Assembly: GCF_002237655.1 (NCBI RefSeq)
Contig: NZ_NOKT01000008.1
Coordinates: forward strand, 62,001-126,000
Length of the DNA: 64,000 bases
Reading direction: 5' to 3'
Source of the DNA: Streptomyces sp. XY006
GTDB taxonomy: Bacteria > Actinomycetota > Actinomycetes > Streptomycetales > Streptomycetaceae
The position numbers and the translations under genes are program-made. The notes beneath the pieces are model-generated. The model saw only the letters and a program-made list of their open reading frames with translations, was not told the DNA's origin and did not search any database. Shown piece after piece: positions 43,607-51,725 of this stretch. The first letter of the stretch is position 1; each line of letters starts with the position of its first letter.

Positions 43607-44250
43607 ACAGCCCAGCCTGGCCCGTCGAGCTGGTCGACGGCGACGTCGTCCTCAGGCCGATAAAGCTGCGCGACCAGCGGGCGTGGCGCGAGGTCAACCG
43701 GCGCAACCGCGACTGGCTGCGCCCCTGGGAGGCGACGATCCCGCCGCCCACCCCGAGCGGGCCGATCGCGCACCGCCCGACCTTCCGCCAGATGGTCCGC
43801 CACCTCAGGTCGGAGGCGAACGCCGGCCGGATGCTGCCGTTCGTCATCGAGTACCAGGGGCGGCTGGTGGGACAGCTGACGGTCGCCGGGATCACCTGGG
43901 GTTCGATGTGCTCGGGGCACGTCGGGTACTGGGTGGACGAGGCGGTGGCCGGGCGCGGGGTCATGCCGACGGCGGTGGCGCTCGTCGTCGACCACTGTTT
44001 CCGCACCGTCGGACTGCACCGCGTCGAGGTCTGCATTCGCCCTGAGAACGGCCCGAGCCGCCGGGTCGTCGAAAAGCTCGGATTCCGCGAGGAGGGGCTG
44101 CGGCCCCGTTATCTCCACATCGACGGGGCCTGGCGCGACCACCTCGTCTTCGCGCTCACGGCGGAAGAGGTCCCGGACGGTTTGCTCAGGCGCTGGCAGC
44201 GGGCACGATCGCAGAGTAATCCGGGAATGCGACCCCACCCCGGAAATTGA
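43603..44250 (+). CDS. GNAT N-acetyltransferase (RimJ/RimL type) with a CTG start
   Basis: 215 aa. The RimJ/RimL family begins upstream of any [29 protein letters not shown], then WREVNRRNRDWLRPWEA. The acetyl-CoA loop is VDEAVAGRGVMPTAVAL, and the end has FREEGLRPRYLHIDGAWRDHLVF. The only start that fits is CTG 43603, overlapping the mog TGA as CTGA, with GGGGGTGCGAG 5 bases before it. The first standard start, ATG 43792, would delete a third of the fold. It probably acetylates a protein N-terminus or a small amine. Confidence 0.82.
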   Translation: MNSPAWPVELVDGDVVLRPIKLRDQRAWREVNRRNRDWLRPWEATIPPPTPSGPIAHRPTFRQMVRHLRSEANAGRMLPFVIEYQGRLVGQLTVAGITWGSMCSGHVGYWVDEAVAGRGVMPTAVALVVDHCFRTVGLHRVEVCIRPENGPSRRVVEKLGFREEGLRPRYLHIDGAWRDHLVFALTAEEVPDGLLRRWQRARSQSNPGMRPHPGN

Positions 44251-44422
44251 ATATGTGTTCGAAATTGATCGGCCACTGACCGTCTCGGAGCCAGGAATTC
44301 CCGGCCTCGGTGGTGTGCTGATCGCATCAGTCGCAAAAAAAGTTCGAAATATCAGCCAGATCGTGCGACACACCGGCTCAATTGGCAGATGGCCTCACGC
44401 AAACCCCTCTACGGTGTGAGGC

Positions 44423-45631
44423 GTGAGCAGCAGCGGCCTCATCTACGCAGTCATTGTCGGGGCCTGGGCCGCCTACTTGGTGCCGATGTGGCTCCGTAGG
44501 CAGGACGAGCTGAACGAGGCCCGTCCGACGGAACGCTTCAGCACCGCCATCCGGCTTCTGTCCGGAAAGGCGGCCATGGAGCGCCGGTACGCCAAGGACC
44601 TGCGGGCGCGCTCCACCGAGGAGGGGGAGCAGGACGCCGGCGATCCGGACGCCGTCACCGAGTCGGTGGACGTCCGGGCCTTCGCCGTGTCCAAGACCCG
44701 CCCCCAGACCCAGGCGCCCGTTCCGTCGCCCGTCCCCGAGCAGCCGGCCCGCCCGGCGCCGCACGCGGTCCGTCCCGAGCGCGAGGAGGGCCGGGTGCCC
44801 GCCGCCCGGCGCGGCATGTCGCCGCAGGCCCAGGCGGCCGCGGCACGGGCCCGGCGCTCGAAGGTGCTCGCGCGCCGCCGGCGCACCACCACCATGCTCT
44901 TCCTCGCCTTCACCCTCGGCGCGATCGTCGCCGCGGTCGGAGGCCTGGCGTTCCTGTGGGCCCCGGGCGTGCCCGCCGTGATGCTCAGCGTGTACATCGC
45001 CTATCTGCGCGCCCAGGAGCGGCGCCGCTTCACCTACCAGATGGACCGCCGCCGGGCCGAGGCCGCCGCCCAGCGGCTGCGGGAGCGGCAGCGCCAGCCC
45101 CGGCGGCGCCCCCTGGCCGAGGACGAGGCCGACGAACCGGAGGAGGGACCCGAGCCGGTGACCGACCCCGGCCTCTCGGCCCTCGCGGCGGACCGGCGCG
45201 CCCTCGTCGAGCAGACCGACCACGCGGAGTGGGTCGACCAGCAGCGCGAGCGGCAGCGGCGCCCGGGACAGGGCGACAGCTGGGACCCGGTGCCGGTGCC
45301 CCTGCCCACCTACGTGACCGCGCCGGTCGCCCCCCGGGCGACGAGCGACGTGGACCTCGGGGCCCCCGACACCTGGAGCGCGGCCCGGTCGAGCTCGGTC
45401 ACCCCGGAAACGGCGGACGAGGCCGGCGCCGCGGGCCCGGCCGCTGCGGAGCCCCACGCGCCGGAAGGGGCGGACGGCGACGGCCTCGGCGAGGCCCCGC
45501 CGGCCGCCCGCAAGCGCCCGCGCGGCCAGAACCCCGCCGCGGCCTCCGCGCGGCGGGCCCGCGAGCGCGGCCGGACGCCGCTGTTCGACCAGTACGAGGA
45601 CGGGGACCGGCCCCGGGCCGCCAACGAGTAG
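44423..45631 (+). CDS. sepX: divisome protein SepX/GlpR
   Basis: 402 aa. MSSSGLIYAVIVGAWAAYLVP with an N-terminal membrane helix, then MWLRRQDELNEARPTERFSTAIRLL and MERRYAKDLRAR, is the SepX/GlpR signature. Two more helices (LFLAFTLGAIVAAVGG, VPAVMLSVYIAYL; about 155-195) and a long disordered Arg/Pro/Glu-rich tail follow. In Streptomyces SepX helps stabilise FtsZ rings and sporulation septa. GTG 44423 lies 8 bases after TACGGT, so the message may be leaderless. Confidence 0.88.
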   Translation: MSSSGLIYAVIVGAWAAYLVPMWLRRQDELNEARPTERFSTAIRLLSGKAAMERRYAKDLRARSTEEGEQDAGDPDAVTESVDVRAFAVSKTRPQTQAPVPSPVPEQPARPAPHAVRPEREEGRVPAARRGMSPQAQAAAARARRSKVLARRRRTTTMLFLAFTLGAIVAAVGGLAFLWAPGVPAVMLSVYIAYLRAQERRRFTYQMDRRRAEAAAQRLRERQRQPRRRPLAEDEADEPEEGPEPVTDPGLSALAADRRALVEQTDHAEWVDQQRERQRRPGQGDSWDPVPVPLPTYVTAPVAPRATSDVDLGAPDTWSAARSSSVTPETADEAGAAGPAAAEPHAPEGADGDGLGEAPPAARKRPRGQNPAAASARRARERGRTPLFDQYEDGDRPRAANE

Positions 45632-45714
45632 CCCCGCGCGCCCGCGGCCGGCCGCCGCCCGGGAACGGATTTTTATGCAGGCCGATCGGGGTGCTAGAGT
45701 TTCACTCGTTGCAA

Positions 45715-45788
45715 GGGCCTGTGGCGCAGTCCGGTAGCGCACCTCGTTCGCATCGAGGGGGCCAGGGGTTCAAATCCCCTCAGGTCCA
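45715..45788 (+). tRNA. tRNA-Ala (anticodon CGC)
   Basis: 74 nt with complete cloverleaf. Acceptor GGGCCTG/CAGGTCC includes the G3-U70 pair that marks alanine tRNAs. The anticodon stem CCTCG/CGAGG holds the loop TTCGCAT, anticodon CGC, reading GCG. T arm AGGGGTTCAAATCCCCT is normal; discriminator A73. CCA is not encoded. It stands alone downstream of sepX, with no integrase or attachment repeat near. Confidence 0.95.
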
Positions 45789-45866
45789 CGCAGCTTCGAG
45801 CCCCTGTCGGCGACAGCCGACAGGGGCTCTGCTCTGTTCGCGGGCCCCGTAGGGCCCTTCGGGTCG

Positions 45867-46343
45867 TCAGAGACGCTTCGCGAAGCAGCGGCTGGACTCG
45901 TGGTGGCGGTAGTAGCCGAACTTGGCGCACGGCTCGTAACCACTGGACGTGTACAGGGCGATGGCCTCCGGCTGCTTGGTGCCCGTCTCCAGGACCATGC
46001 GGACGCGCCCGGCCGCGCGGGCGTCCTCCTCCAGGGCCGCCAGGATGCGGCGGGCCAGGCCCCGGCCGCGCATCTGCTCGATCACGTACATGCGCTTCAG
46101 CTCGGCGTCGCCGTCCAGGTTGCCCTCGTCGTTCGCGTCCTGGGCGCGCCAGCCGCCCGAGGCGACGGGGCTGCCGTGCTCGTCGTAGGCGATCAGATAG
46201 GTGCCGTTCGGCGGGTCGAAGTCGGTGGCGGCCATGGGCGTGGCGTCGCCGTCGTCCCCGTAGCGGACGGCGTACTCGGCCTGGACCTGGTCGTTCAGCT
46301 TCATGGCGTCGGGGTGGTCGAAGGAGACCCGGCGTATGTGCAT
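45867..46343 (-). CDS. GNAT family N-acetyltransferase
   Basis: 158 aa. The acetyl-CoA binding segment is MYVIEQMRGRGLARRILAALEEDARAAG and the end YTSSGYEPCAKFGYYRHHESSRCFAKRL is typical of small-molecule GNATs. The substrate is unknown. ATG 46343 follows a weak GGTCGGC. It is divergent from exonuclease III, 60 bp apart. Confidence 0.88.
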   Translation of the reverse strand: MHIRRVSFDHPDAMKLNDQVQAEYAVRYGDDGDATPMAATDFDPPNGTYLIAYDEHGSPVASGGWRAQDANDEGNLDGDAELKRMYVIEQMRGRGLARRILAALEEDARAAGRVRMVLETGTKQPEAIALYTSSGYEPCAKFGYYRHHESSRCFAKRL

Positions 46344-46403
46344 GCCGACCACCGTATGTGATCCGGAACTGGACTCCGTCCAGGGTGCCGGTATCGTGCC
46401 CGG

Positions 46404-47207
46404 GTGCTCACTGTGACCTCTGTGAATGTGAACGGGCTGCGGGCCGCCGCGAAGAAGGGCTTCGTGGAGTGGCTGGCCGCGACCGACGCCGATGTGCTGT
46501 GCCTGCAGGAGGTGCGCGCCGAGCCGGAGCAGCTGCCCGAGCACGTCCGCGCGCCCGAGGGGTGGCACGTGGTGCACGCGCCGGCCGCCGCCAAGGGCCG
46601 GGCCGGGGTGTCCCTGTACAGCCGGCGTGAGCCCGACCGGGTGCGGATCGGGTTCGGGTCCGCCGAGTTCGACGGCAGCGGACGGTACGTGGAGGCCGAC
46701 CTGCCCGGGATCACCGTCGCCTCCCTCTATCTGCCCTCCGGCGAGGTCGGCACCGAGCGGCAGGAGGAGAAGGAGCGCTTCATGGGCGAGTTCCTCGCCT
46801 ATCTGAAGGGGCTGCGCGAGCGGGCCGCGGCTCAGGGGCGCGAGGTCGTCGTCTGCGGCGACTGGAACATCGCCCACCAGCGGGCCGACCTGAAGAACTG
46901 GCGCGGCAACACCAGGAACTCCGGCTTCCTTCCCGAGGAGCGTGAGTGGCTCGGCCGCGTCCTCGACCCGGCCGACGGCGGCTACGTCGACGTGGTGCGC
47001 GCCCTGCACCCGGACACCGAGGGGCCGTACTCCTGGTGGTCGTACCGCGGGCGCGCCTTCGACAACGACACCGGCTGGCGGATCGACTACCACGTGGCGA
47101 CCCCCGGGCTCGCCGAACGGGCGGTCAAGGGGTTCGTGGAGCGCGCCGCCACGCACTCGGAGCGGTGGTCCGACCACGCGCCGGTGACCGTCGTCTACGA
47201 CCGCTAG
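46404..47207 (+). CDS. xth: exodeoxyribonuclease III
   Basis: 267 aa. Endonuclease/exonuclease/phosphatase fold: VTSVNVNGLRAAAKKGF, CLQEVRAE with the metal-binding Glu, CGDWNIAHQRADLKN, DTGWRIDYHVATPGL and WSDHAPVTVVYDR with the catalytic His. It repairs abasic sites and 3' blocks in DNA. GTG 46404 opens the family start. The stop lies in a 34-bp direct repeat shared with the merR 3' end. Confidence 0.95.
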   Translation: MLTVTSVNVNGLRAAAKKGFVEWLAATDADVLCLQEVRAEPEQLPEHVRAPEGWHVVHAPAAAKGRAGVSLYSRREPDRVRIGFGSAEFDGSGRYVEADLPGITVASLYLPSGEVGTERQEEKERFMGEFLAYLKGLRERAAAQGREVVVCGDWNIAHQRADLKNWRGNTRNSGFLPEEREWLGRVLDPADGGYVDVVRALHPDTEGPYSWWSYRGRAFDNDTGWRIDYHVATPGLAERAVKGFVERAATHSERWSDHAPVTVVYDR

Positions 47208-47274
47208 GTGGCGGCGACCGCCGGCCGGCTACGACCGCTGGGCGGGAGGCGACCGCCGGCCGGTTACGACCGCA
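47196..47274. repeat. 34-bp repeat spanning the xth and merR stop codons
   Basis: The element CTACGACCGC...GGCGACCGCCGGCCGG occurs twice (about 47196-47229 and 47230-47263) and a third TTACGACCGC follows. The first contains the TAG of xth, the third the TAA of merR read on the minus strand. The two genes converge with only 56 bp between. Confidence 0.8.
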
Positions 47275-47902
47275 TTCTGCGGTCCAGGGCCAGGGACAGC
47301 TCCGCCTCCACCACGCTGCGGGCCAGGGGGCGCAGCCGCGGCAGATCGTCCGCGGAGGCGTGGCGCAGGACCAGGTCGGCGAAGAGGCCGGCCAGGGCGT
47401 CGGCGTGGGCGCGGACCTCCTTGGCGGCGCCGAGGACCTCCGCGAGCGGGATGCCCTCGCGGACCAGGGCCGAGGAGACGTCCAGCAGGCGGCGGCTGAT
47501 GTGGACGATCTCCCCGCCGTCGGTGCCGAGGTAGCCCAGTTCCATCGCGGTGGCGAGGTTCTCCGGGGTGGCCTCGCCCGCGAAGTGGTCGGCGAGTTCC
47601 TCGGGCGTGAGGTGGACCGGTTCCTCCTCGGTCGGGCCGCCCACGCCGAGCAGGTCGCCGACGTCCCGGCCGTGGTCGAACGCCTCCGCGAGTTCCGCGA
47701 TGCCGCTGAGGGTGTGGCCGCGTTCCAGCAGGGCCGTGATGGTGCGCAGCCGGGCCAGGTGCTGGTCGTCGTACCAGGCGATGCGGCCCTCCCGGCGCGG
47801 TGGCGGGATCAGCTTGCGCTCGCGGTAGAAGCGCAGGGTGCGCACCGTGATCCCGGCGAGGCGGGCCAGCTCTTCCATGCGGTATTCACGCTTCTCGGCC
47901 AC
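47264..47902 (-). CDS. MerR-family regulator
   Basis: 212 aa. N-terminal MerR winged helix: RMEELARLAGITVRTLRFYRERKLIPPPRREGRIAWYDDQHLARL (in pieces, 8-52). The C-terminal part (PEELADHFAGEATPENLATAMELGY) is of the longer, unknown-ligand type without Cys metal sites. GTG 47902 lies six bases after TAAGGT, so it may be leaderless. It is divergent from the monooxygenase operon and a candidate regulator of it. Confidence 0.88.
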   Translation of the reverse strand: MAEKREYRMEELARLAGITVRTLRFYRERKLIPPPRREGRIAWYDDQHLARLRTITALLERGHTLSGIAELAEAFDHGRDVGDLLGVGGPTEEEPVHLTPEELADHFAGEATPENLATAMELGYLGTDGGEIVHISRRLLDVSSALVREGIPLAEVLGAAKEVRAHADALAGLFADLVLRHASADDLPRLRPLARSVVEAELSLALDRRMRS

Positions 47903-47919
47903 CTGGGCACCTTAAGGCG

Positions 47920-47930
47920 TACCGCGGGTA
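47920..47930. promoter_or_regulatory. possible MerR-type operator
   Basis: TACCGCGGGTA is an 11-bp palindrome about 18 bases before the merR start, immediately upstream of its TAAGGT -10-like hexamer. The position fits autoregulation by the MerR protein, but the site is short. Confidence 0.35.
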
Positions 47931-47984
47931 ACTTCCTCGTCGCACCCCCTACCCATCAGTACGCCTCTGCTCTACGCTCCCATT

Positions 47985-48004
47985 GCGCCAGTGTTCACTG
48001 GCGC
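47985..48004. promoter_or_regulatory. 20-bp perfect palindrome before the monooxygenase operon
   Basis: GCGCCAGTGTTCACTGGCGC has 9-bp arms around TT and ends 28 bp before the ATG of the monooxygenase. The inner AGTGTTCACT looks like a TetR-family operator core. No tetR gene is adjacent; the divergent regulator is MerR-type. Confidence 0.6.
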
Positions 48005-48032
48005 GGTTCTCGTGGTGTGTGGAGGTGTCGGC

Positions 48033-49562
48033 ATGGGCGAGCGCGAACACGAGCATGTGCGGGTCGCGGTGGTCGGGTCCGGGTTCGGCGGGCTGGGGGC
48101 CGCCGTACGGCTGCGCCGGGAGGGCGTCACCGACTTCGTCGTCCTGGAACGGGCGAGCAGTGTCGGCGGCACCTGGCGGGACAACAGCTACCCCGGGTGC
48201 GCCTGTGACGTGCCGTCGCATCTGTACTCGTTCTCCTTCGCGCCCAACCCGGAGTGGCCGCGCACCTTCTCGGGGCAGGAGCACATCCGGGCCTACCTGG
48301 AGCACGTGGCCGACACGTTCCGGCTGCGGCCGCACATCCGCTTCGACTCGGAGGTGAAGCGGATGACGTGGAACGCCGAGCGGCTGTGCTGGGACATCGA
48401 GACCAGCAGCGGGAACCTCTCCGCCGACCTCGTCGTGTCGGCCACCGGTCCGCTGTCCGACCCGAAGGTGCCGGACATCCCCGGCCTGGACTCCTTCCCC
48501 GGCAAGGTCTTCCACTCCGCCCGCTGGGACCACGACTACGACCTGCGCGGCAAGCGCGTCGCCATGGTGGGCACCGGCGCCTCGGCCATCCAGATCGTGC
48601 CGTCCATCCAGCCGGACGTCTCCCGGCTCACCCTCTTCCAGCGCACCCCGCCGTGGGTCATGCCCCGGATGGACCGGGCCATCAGCGACGCCGAGCGGTG
48701 GCTGCACCGGCAGCTGCCCTTCACCTCGCAACTGCGCCGCGGACTGCTGTGGGGCATCCGGGAGTTGCAGGTCCAGGCGTTCACCAAGCACCCCAACGAG
48801 CTCGGGTTCGTCGAGCAGCTGGCCAAGCGCAACATGGCCCGGGCCATCAAGGACCCGGAGCTGCGGGCCAAGCTCACGCCCGACTACCGCATCGGCTGCA
48901 AGCGGATCCTGCTGTCCAGCGCGTACTACCCGGCGCTCGCGCAGCCCAATGTGGACGTCGTCGCGAGCGGCCTCTCCGAGGTGCGCGGCTCGACCCTCGT
49001 CGCCGCCGACGGCAGCGAGGCCGAGGTGGACGCCATCGTCTTCGGCACGGGCTTCCACGTCACCGACATGCCCATCGCCGAGCGGGTCGTGGGCGCCGAC
49101 GGGCGGACCCTCGCCGAGACCTGGAAGGGCGGTATGGAGGCCCTGCGCGGCGCCTCCGCGGCCGGCTTCCCCAACTGGATGACGATCATCGGCCCCAACA
49201 CGGGCCTCGGGAACTCCTCGATGATCCTGATGATCGAGTCCCAGCTGAACTACCTGGCCGACTACGTCCGTCAGCTGGACGTGCTCGGCGGCCGGGTCGC
49301 GCTGGACGCCCGCCCCGAGGCCGTGCGGGGCTGGAACCACCGGGTGCAGGAGCGCATGAAGCGCACGGTGTGGAACACCGGCGGCTGCACCAGCTGGTAC
49401 CTCGACGCGGCCGGCCGCAACACCACCATCTGGCCCGGCACGACAGCCGAGTTCCGGCGTGCGACGCGCCGGGTGGACCTCGCCGAGTACGACGTCCTGC
49501 GGCCGCCGGCGGCCGGGGCGAGCGAGGCGCAGGCCGCGCGGAAGGCCGGGGTGGACGCGTGA
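48033..49562 (+). CDS. flavin-binding Baeyer-Villiger-type monooxygenase
   Basis: 509 aa. FAD loop VVGSGFGGLGAAVRLRREG, GTWRDNSYPGCACDVPSHLYSFS, the BVMO fingerprint FPGKVFHSARW (48495-48530 region), and an NADPH loop VGTGASAIQIVPSI. It resembles MymA/EthA/AlmA-type enzymes that oxidise ketones or long-chain compounds. ATG 48033 opens the FAD fold; the frame from 47991 is not conserved. It overlaps the hydrolase by 4 bp (GTGA). Confidence 0.92.
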   Translation: MGEREHEHVRVAVVGSGFGGLGAAVRLRREGVTDFVVLERASSVGGTWRDNSYPGCACDVPSHLYSFSFAPNPEWPRTFSGQEHIRAYLEHVADTFRLRPHIRFDSEVKRMTWNAERLCWDIETSSGNLSADLVVSATGPLSDPKVPDIPGLDSFPGKVFHSARWDHDYDLRGKRVAMVGTGASAIQIVPSIQPDVSRLTLFQRTPPWVMPRMDRAISDAERWLHRQLPFTSQLRRGLLWGIRELQVQAFTKHPNELGFVEQLAKRNMARAIKDPELRAKLTPDYRIGCKRILLSSAYYPALAQPNVDVVASGLSEVRGSTLVAADGSEAEVDAIVFGTGFHVTDMPIAERVVGADGRTLAETWKGGMEALRGASAAGFPNWMTIIGPNTGLGNSSMILMIESQLNYLADYVRQLDVLGGRVALDARPEAVRGWNHRVQERMKRTVWNTGGCTSWYLDAAGRNTTIWPGTTAEFRRATRRVDLAEYDVLRPPAAGASEAQAARKAGVDA

Positions 49563-50482
49563 GCCGCCTGTCGCACGTCACGTCCGGGCCGTACGCCCCG
49601 CCCGCTCCCGTGCGCGAGCTGACCGCCGTCTCCGCCGACGGCGCCCGGCTGCACGTCGAGATCCACGGGCCCGAGTTCGCCCCCGCCGTCGTCCTCGCCC
49701 ACGGCTGGACCTGCTCGACCGCCTTCTGGGCGGCGCAGATCCGCGACCTGGCCGCCGACCACCGGGTCATCGCCTACGACCAGCGCGGCCACGGCCGCAG
49801 CCCCGCGAGCCCGGCGTGCAGCACCGACGCGCTCGCCGACGACCTGGAAGCCGTCCTCGAAGCCACCCTCGCCCCAGGTGAACAGGCCGTGATCGCCGGG
49901 CACTCCATGGGCGGCATGACCGTCATGGCGGCCTCCGTGCGGGCCGCCTTCCAGGCGCACGCGGCCGCCGTCCTGCTGTGCAGCACGGGCAGTTCGCAGC
50001 TGGTCGCGGGCTCCACCGTCGTCCCGATGCGGCCCGGGCGGGTGCGGACCTGGCTGACCCGGCGGATCCTCGGCTCCCGCGCCCCGCTGGGGCCGGTCAC
50101 GCCGGCGGCCCGCCGGATCCTCAAGTACGGCACCATGGGCCCCGGTTCGGCTCCGCACATGGTCGAGGCCTGCGCCCGGATCGTGCACGCCTGCCCCCGC
50201 AAGGTCCGGCACAGCTGGTCGCAGGTGCTGGACCTGCTCGATCTCGACCAGGGCGTGCGGGAGTTGACCGTGCCCACGGCCATCGTCGTCGGTACGGCGG
50301 ACCGGCTGACGCCGCCCGCCCAGTCCCGGGCCCTGTGCGAGGCCCTGCCGAACTGCACCGGGTTCACCGAGCTGCCCGGCATCGGCCACATGACCCCGGT
50401 CGAGGCGCCCGAGCTGGTCACCGGCAAGATACGCGAGCTCGTCAGCACACACATCCAGGTTCGATCCGAGGAGAGCGCATGA
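49559..50482 (+). CDS. alpha/beta-hydrolase
   Basis: 307 aa. LAHGWTCSTAFW (oxyanion hole), YDQRGHGRS, nucleophile elbow GHSMGG, acid in GTADRLTPP and His in GIGHMTPVE. It likely hydrolyses an ester or lactone made by the monooxygenase. GTG 49559 overlaps the previous stop and the end overlaps the next start as ATGA, so all three genes are translationally coupled. Confidence 0.92.
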   Translation: MSRLSHVTSGPYAPPAPVRELTAVSADGARLHVEIHGPEFAPAVVLAHGWTCSTAFWAAQIRDLAADHRVIAYDQRGHGRSPASPACSTDALADDLEAVLEATLAPGEQAVIAGHSMGGMTVMAASVRAAFQAHAAAVLLCSTGSSQLVAGSTVVPMRPGRVRTWLTRRILGSRAPLGPVTPAARRILKYGTMGPGSAPHMVEACARIVHACPRKVRHSWSQVLDLLDLDQGVRELTVPTAIVVGTADRLTPPAQSRALCEALPNCTGFTELPGIGHMTPVEAPELVTGKIRELVSTHIQVRSEESA

Positions 50483-51363
50483 GCAGGGTGAGCCTCGAAG
50501 GCAAGGTCGCCGTGGTGACCGGAGCGGCGCGCGGCGTCGGGGAGCTGCTGGCCCGCAAGCTCTCCGCGCGCGGTGTGCGCATCGCCCTGGTCGGCCTGGA
50601 GCCGGACGCGCTCAAGCAGGTCTCCGCGCGGCTGCACAGCGACAGCGACCACTGGCACGCCGACGTCACCGACCACGAGGCGATGGCCCGGGTCGCCGAA
50701 GAAGTGAAAGAGCGCTTCGGGCGGGTGGACATCGTCGTCGCCAACGCCGGTGTGGCGACCGGCGGTCCGTTCGCCGACTCCGACCCGGAGTCCTGGCGGC
50801 GGGTGATCGAGGTGAACCTGGTCGGCTCGGCCGTGACGGCCCGCGCGTTCCTGCCGATGCTGCTGGAGAGCCGGGGCTACCTGCTGCAGATCGCGTCCCT
50901 CGCGGCGATCACCCCGGCACCGATGATGACCGCGTACTGCGCGTCCAAGTCGGGCGTGGAGGCGTACGCGCACAGCCTGCGCGCCGAGGTCGGCTACCGG
51001 GGCGTGAAGGTCGGCGTCGGGTACCTGTCGTGGACCGACACCGACATGGTGCGCGGGGCCGACCAGGAGGACGTCATGCGGGAGTTGCGGCAGCGGCTGC
51101 CCTGGCCGTCCAACAAGACCTACCCGCTGGGCCCGGCGGTGGACCGGCTCGTGACCGGGATCGAGCGCCGGTCGAGCCACGTCTACGGGCAGTGGTGGCT
51201 GCGCGGCATGCAGGGCGTGCGCGGCTACCTGCCCGGGGTCATCGGGACGGTGGGCCAGCGCGAGATGCGGCGGTTCGCGGACCGGCTGACGGGCATGCGA
51301 ACGGGCCTGGTCGGAGCCGGTGGCGCCGCCGACGAACAGCAGCGCACCACGCTCCGTGAGTGA
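50479..51363 (+). CDS. short-chain dehydrogenase/reductase
   Basis: 294 aa. VTGAARGVGE (NAD(P) loop), NAGVATGG, and the catalytic IASLAAITPAPMMTAYCASK with Ser, Tyr-x-x-x-Lys. It is longer than a basic SDR, with a tail of about 45 residues. As third gene of the monooxygenase-hydrolase-SDR unit it would interconvert an alcohol and ketone. The order is like the mymA operon of Mycobacterium tuberculosis (from memory). Confidence 0.92.
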   Translation: MSRVSLEGKVAVVTGAARGVGELLARKLSARGVRIALVGLEPDALKQVSARLHSDSDHWHADVTDHEAMARVAEEVKERFGRVDIVVANAGVATGGPFADSDPESWRRVIEVNLVGSAVTARAFLPMLLESRGYLLQIASLAAITPAPMMTAYCASKSGVEAYAHSLRAEVGYRGVKVGVGYLSWTDTDMVRGADQEDVMRELRQRLPWPSNKTYPLGPAVDRLVTGIERRSSHVYGQWWLRGMQGVRGYLPGVIGTVGQREMRRFADRLTGMRTGLVGAGGAADEQQRTTLRE

Positions 51364-51439
51364 TCGACATGCGCAGCGTCACGACCCGTGTGAATCTGAT
51401 CGAGCCAGATCCCCTCACCCCCAACGGGAGTGAACCCAC

Positions 51440-51637
51440 ATGGGTATGAAGGACCAGTTCCAGGAGAAGTCCGAGCAGTGGCAGAACCAGGCCCGTCAGA
51501 AGGCGGACCAGGCTCGCGAGCAGATGCAGGGCCGCGACCGCCGGCGTGACGAGGACATGGACCCCTCGCAGCCGCAGCGCGACCGTGAGCGGGAGCGCGA
51601 GCAGGAGGACCGCTTCGACCAGGACTACGACGCCTGA
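51440..51637 (+). CDS. 65-aa highly charged small protein
   Basis: MGMKDQFQEKSEQWQNQARQ opens a sequence of Gln, Lys, Arg, Asp and Glu with almost no hydrophobic residues, ending DRFDQDYDA. It should be disordered or a coiled coil (QEKSEQWQNQARQKADQARE). ATG 51440 follows GGGAGTGAACCCAC. Followed by a terminator. The composition resembles small stress-linked proteins, but no family is certain. Confidence 0.75.
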   Translation: MGMKDQFQEKSEQWQNQARQKADQAREQMQGRDRRRDEDMDPSQPQRDREREREQEDRFDQDYDA

Positions 51638-51657
51638 CGTTGCGCGCTGAGCGGACC

Positions 51658-51685
51658 GGGGCGCCCCCGTGCGGGGCGCCCCTTT
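51658..51685 (+). terminator. terminator after the 65-aa gene
   Basis: GGGGCGCCCC, loop CGTGC, GGGGCGCCCC, then TTT. Each arm is also self-palindromic. Confidence 0.85.
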
Positions 51686-51725
51686 CCCCTGTGGGGCCCG
51701 CTCGCCCCGCGGGCCCGGACGTCCG

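Noticed and set aside
43792-44250. Acetyltransferase truncated or frameshifted at its 5' end
   Set aside because: The upstream frame continues with full family sequence to the CTG at 43603 without any stop, so a rare start explains it better than a mutation.
45715-45788. tRNA-Ala as an integration site
   Set aside because: No integrase, no direct repeat of the tRNA 3' end and ordinary core genes on both sides.
48254-49558. A 742-codon frame joining the hydrolase to upstream sequence
   Set aside because: Its first 435 codons are the out-of-frame shadow of the monooxygenase. The hydrolase starts at GTG 49559 in the GTGA overlap.
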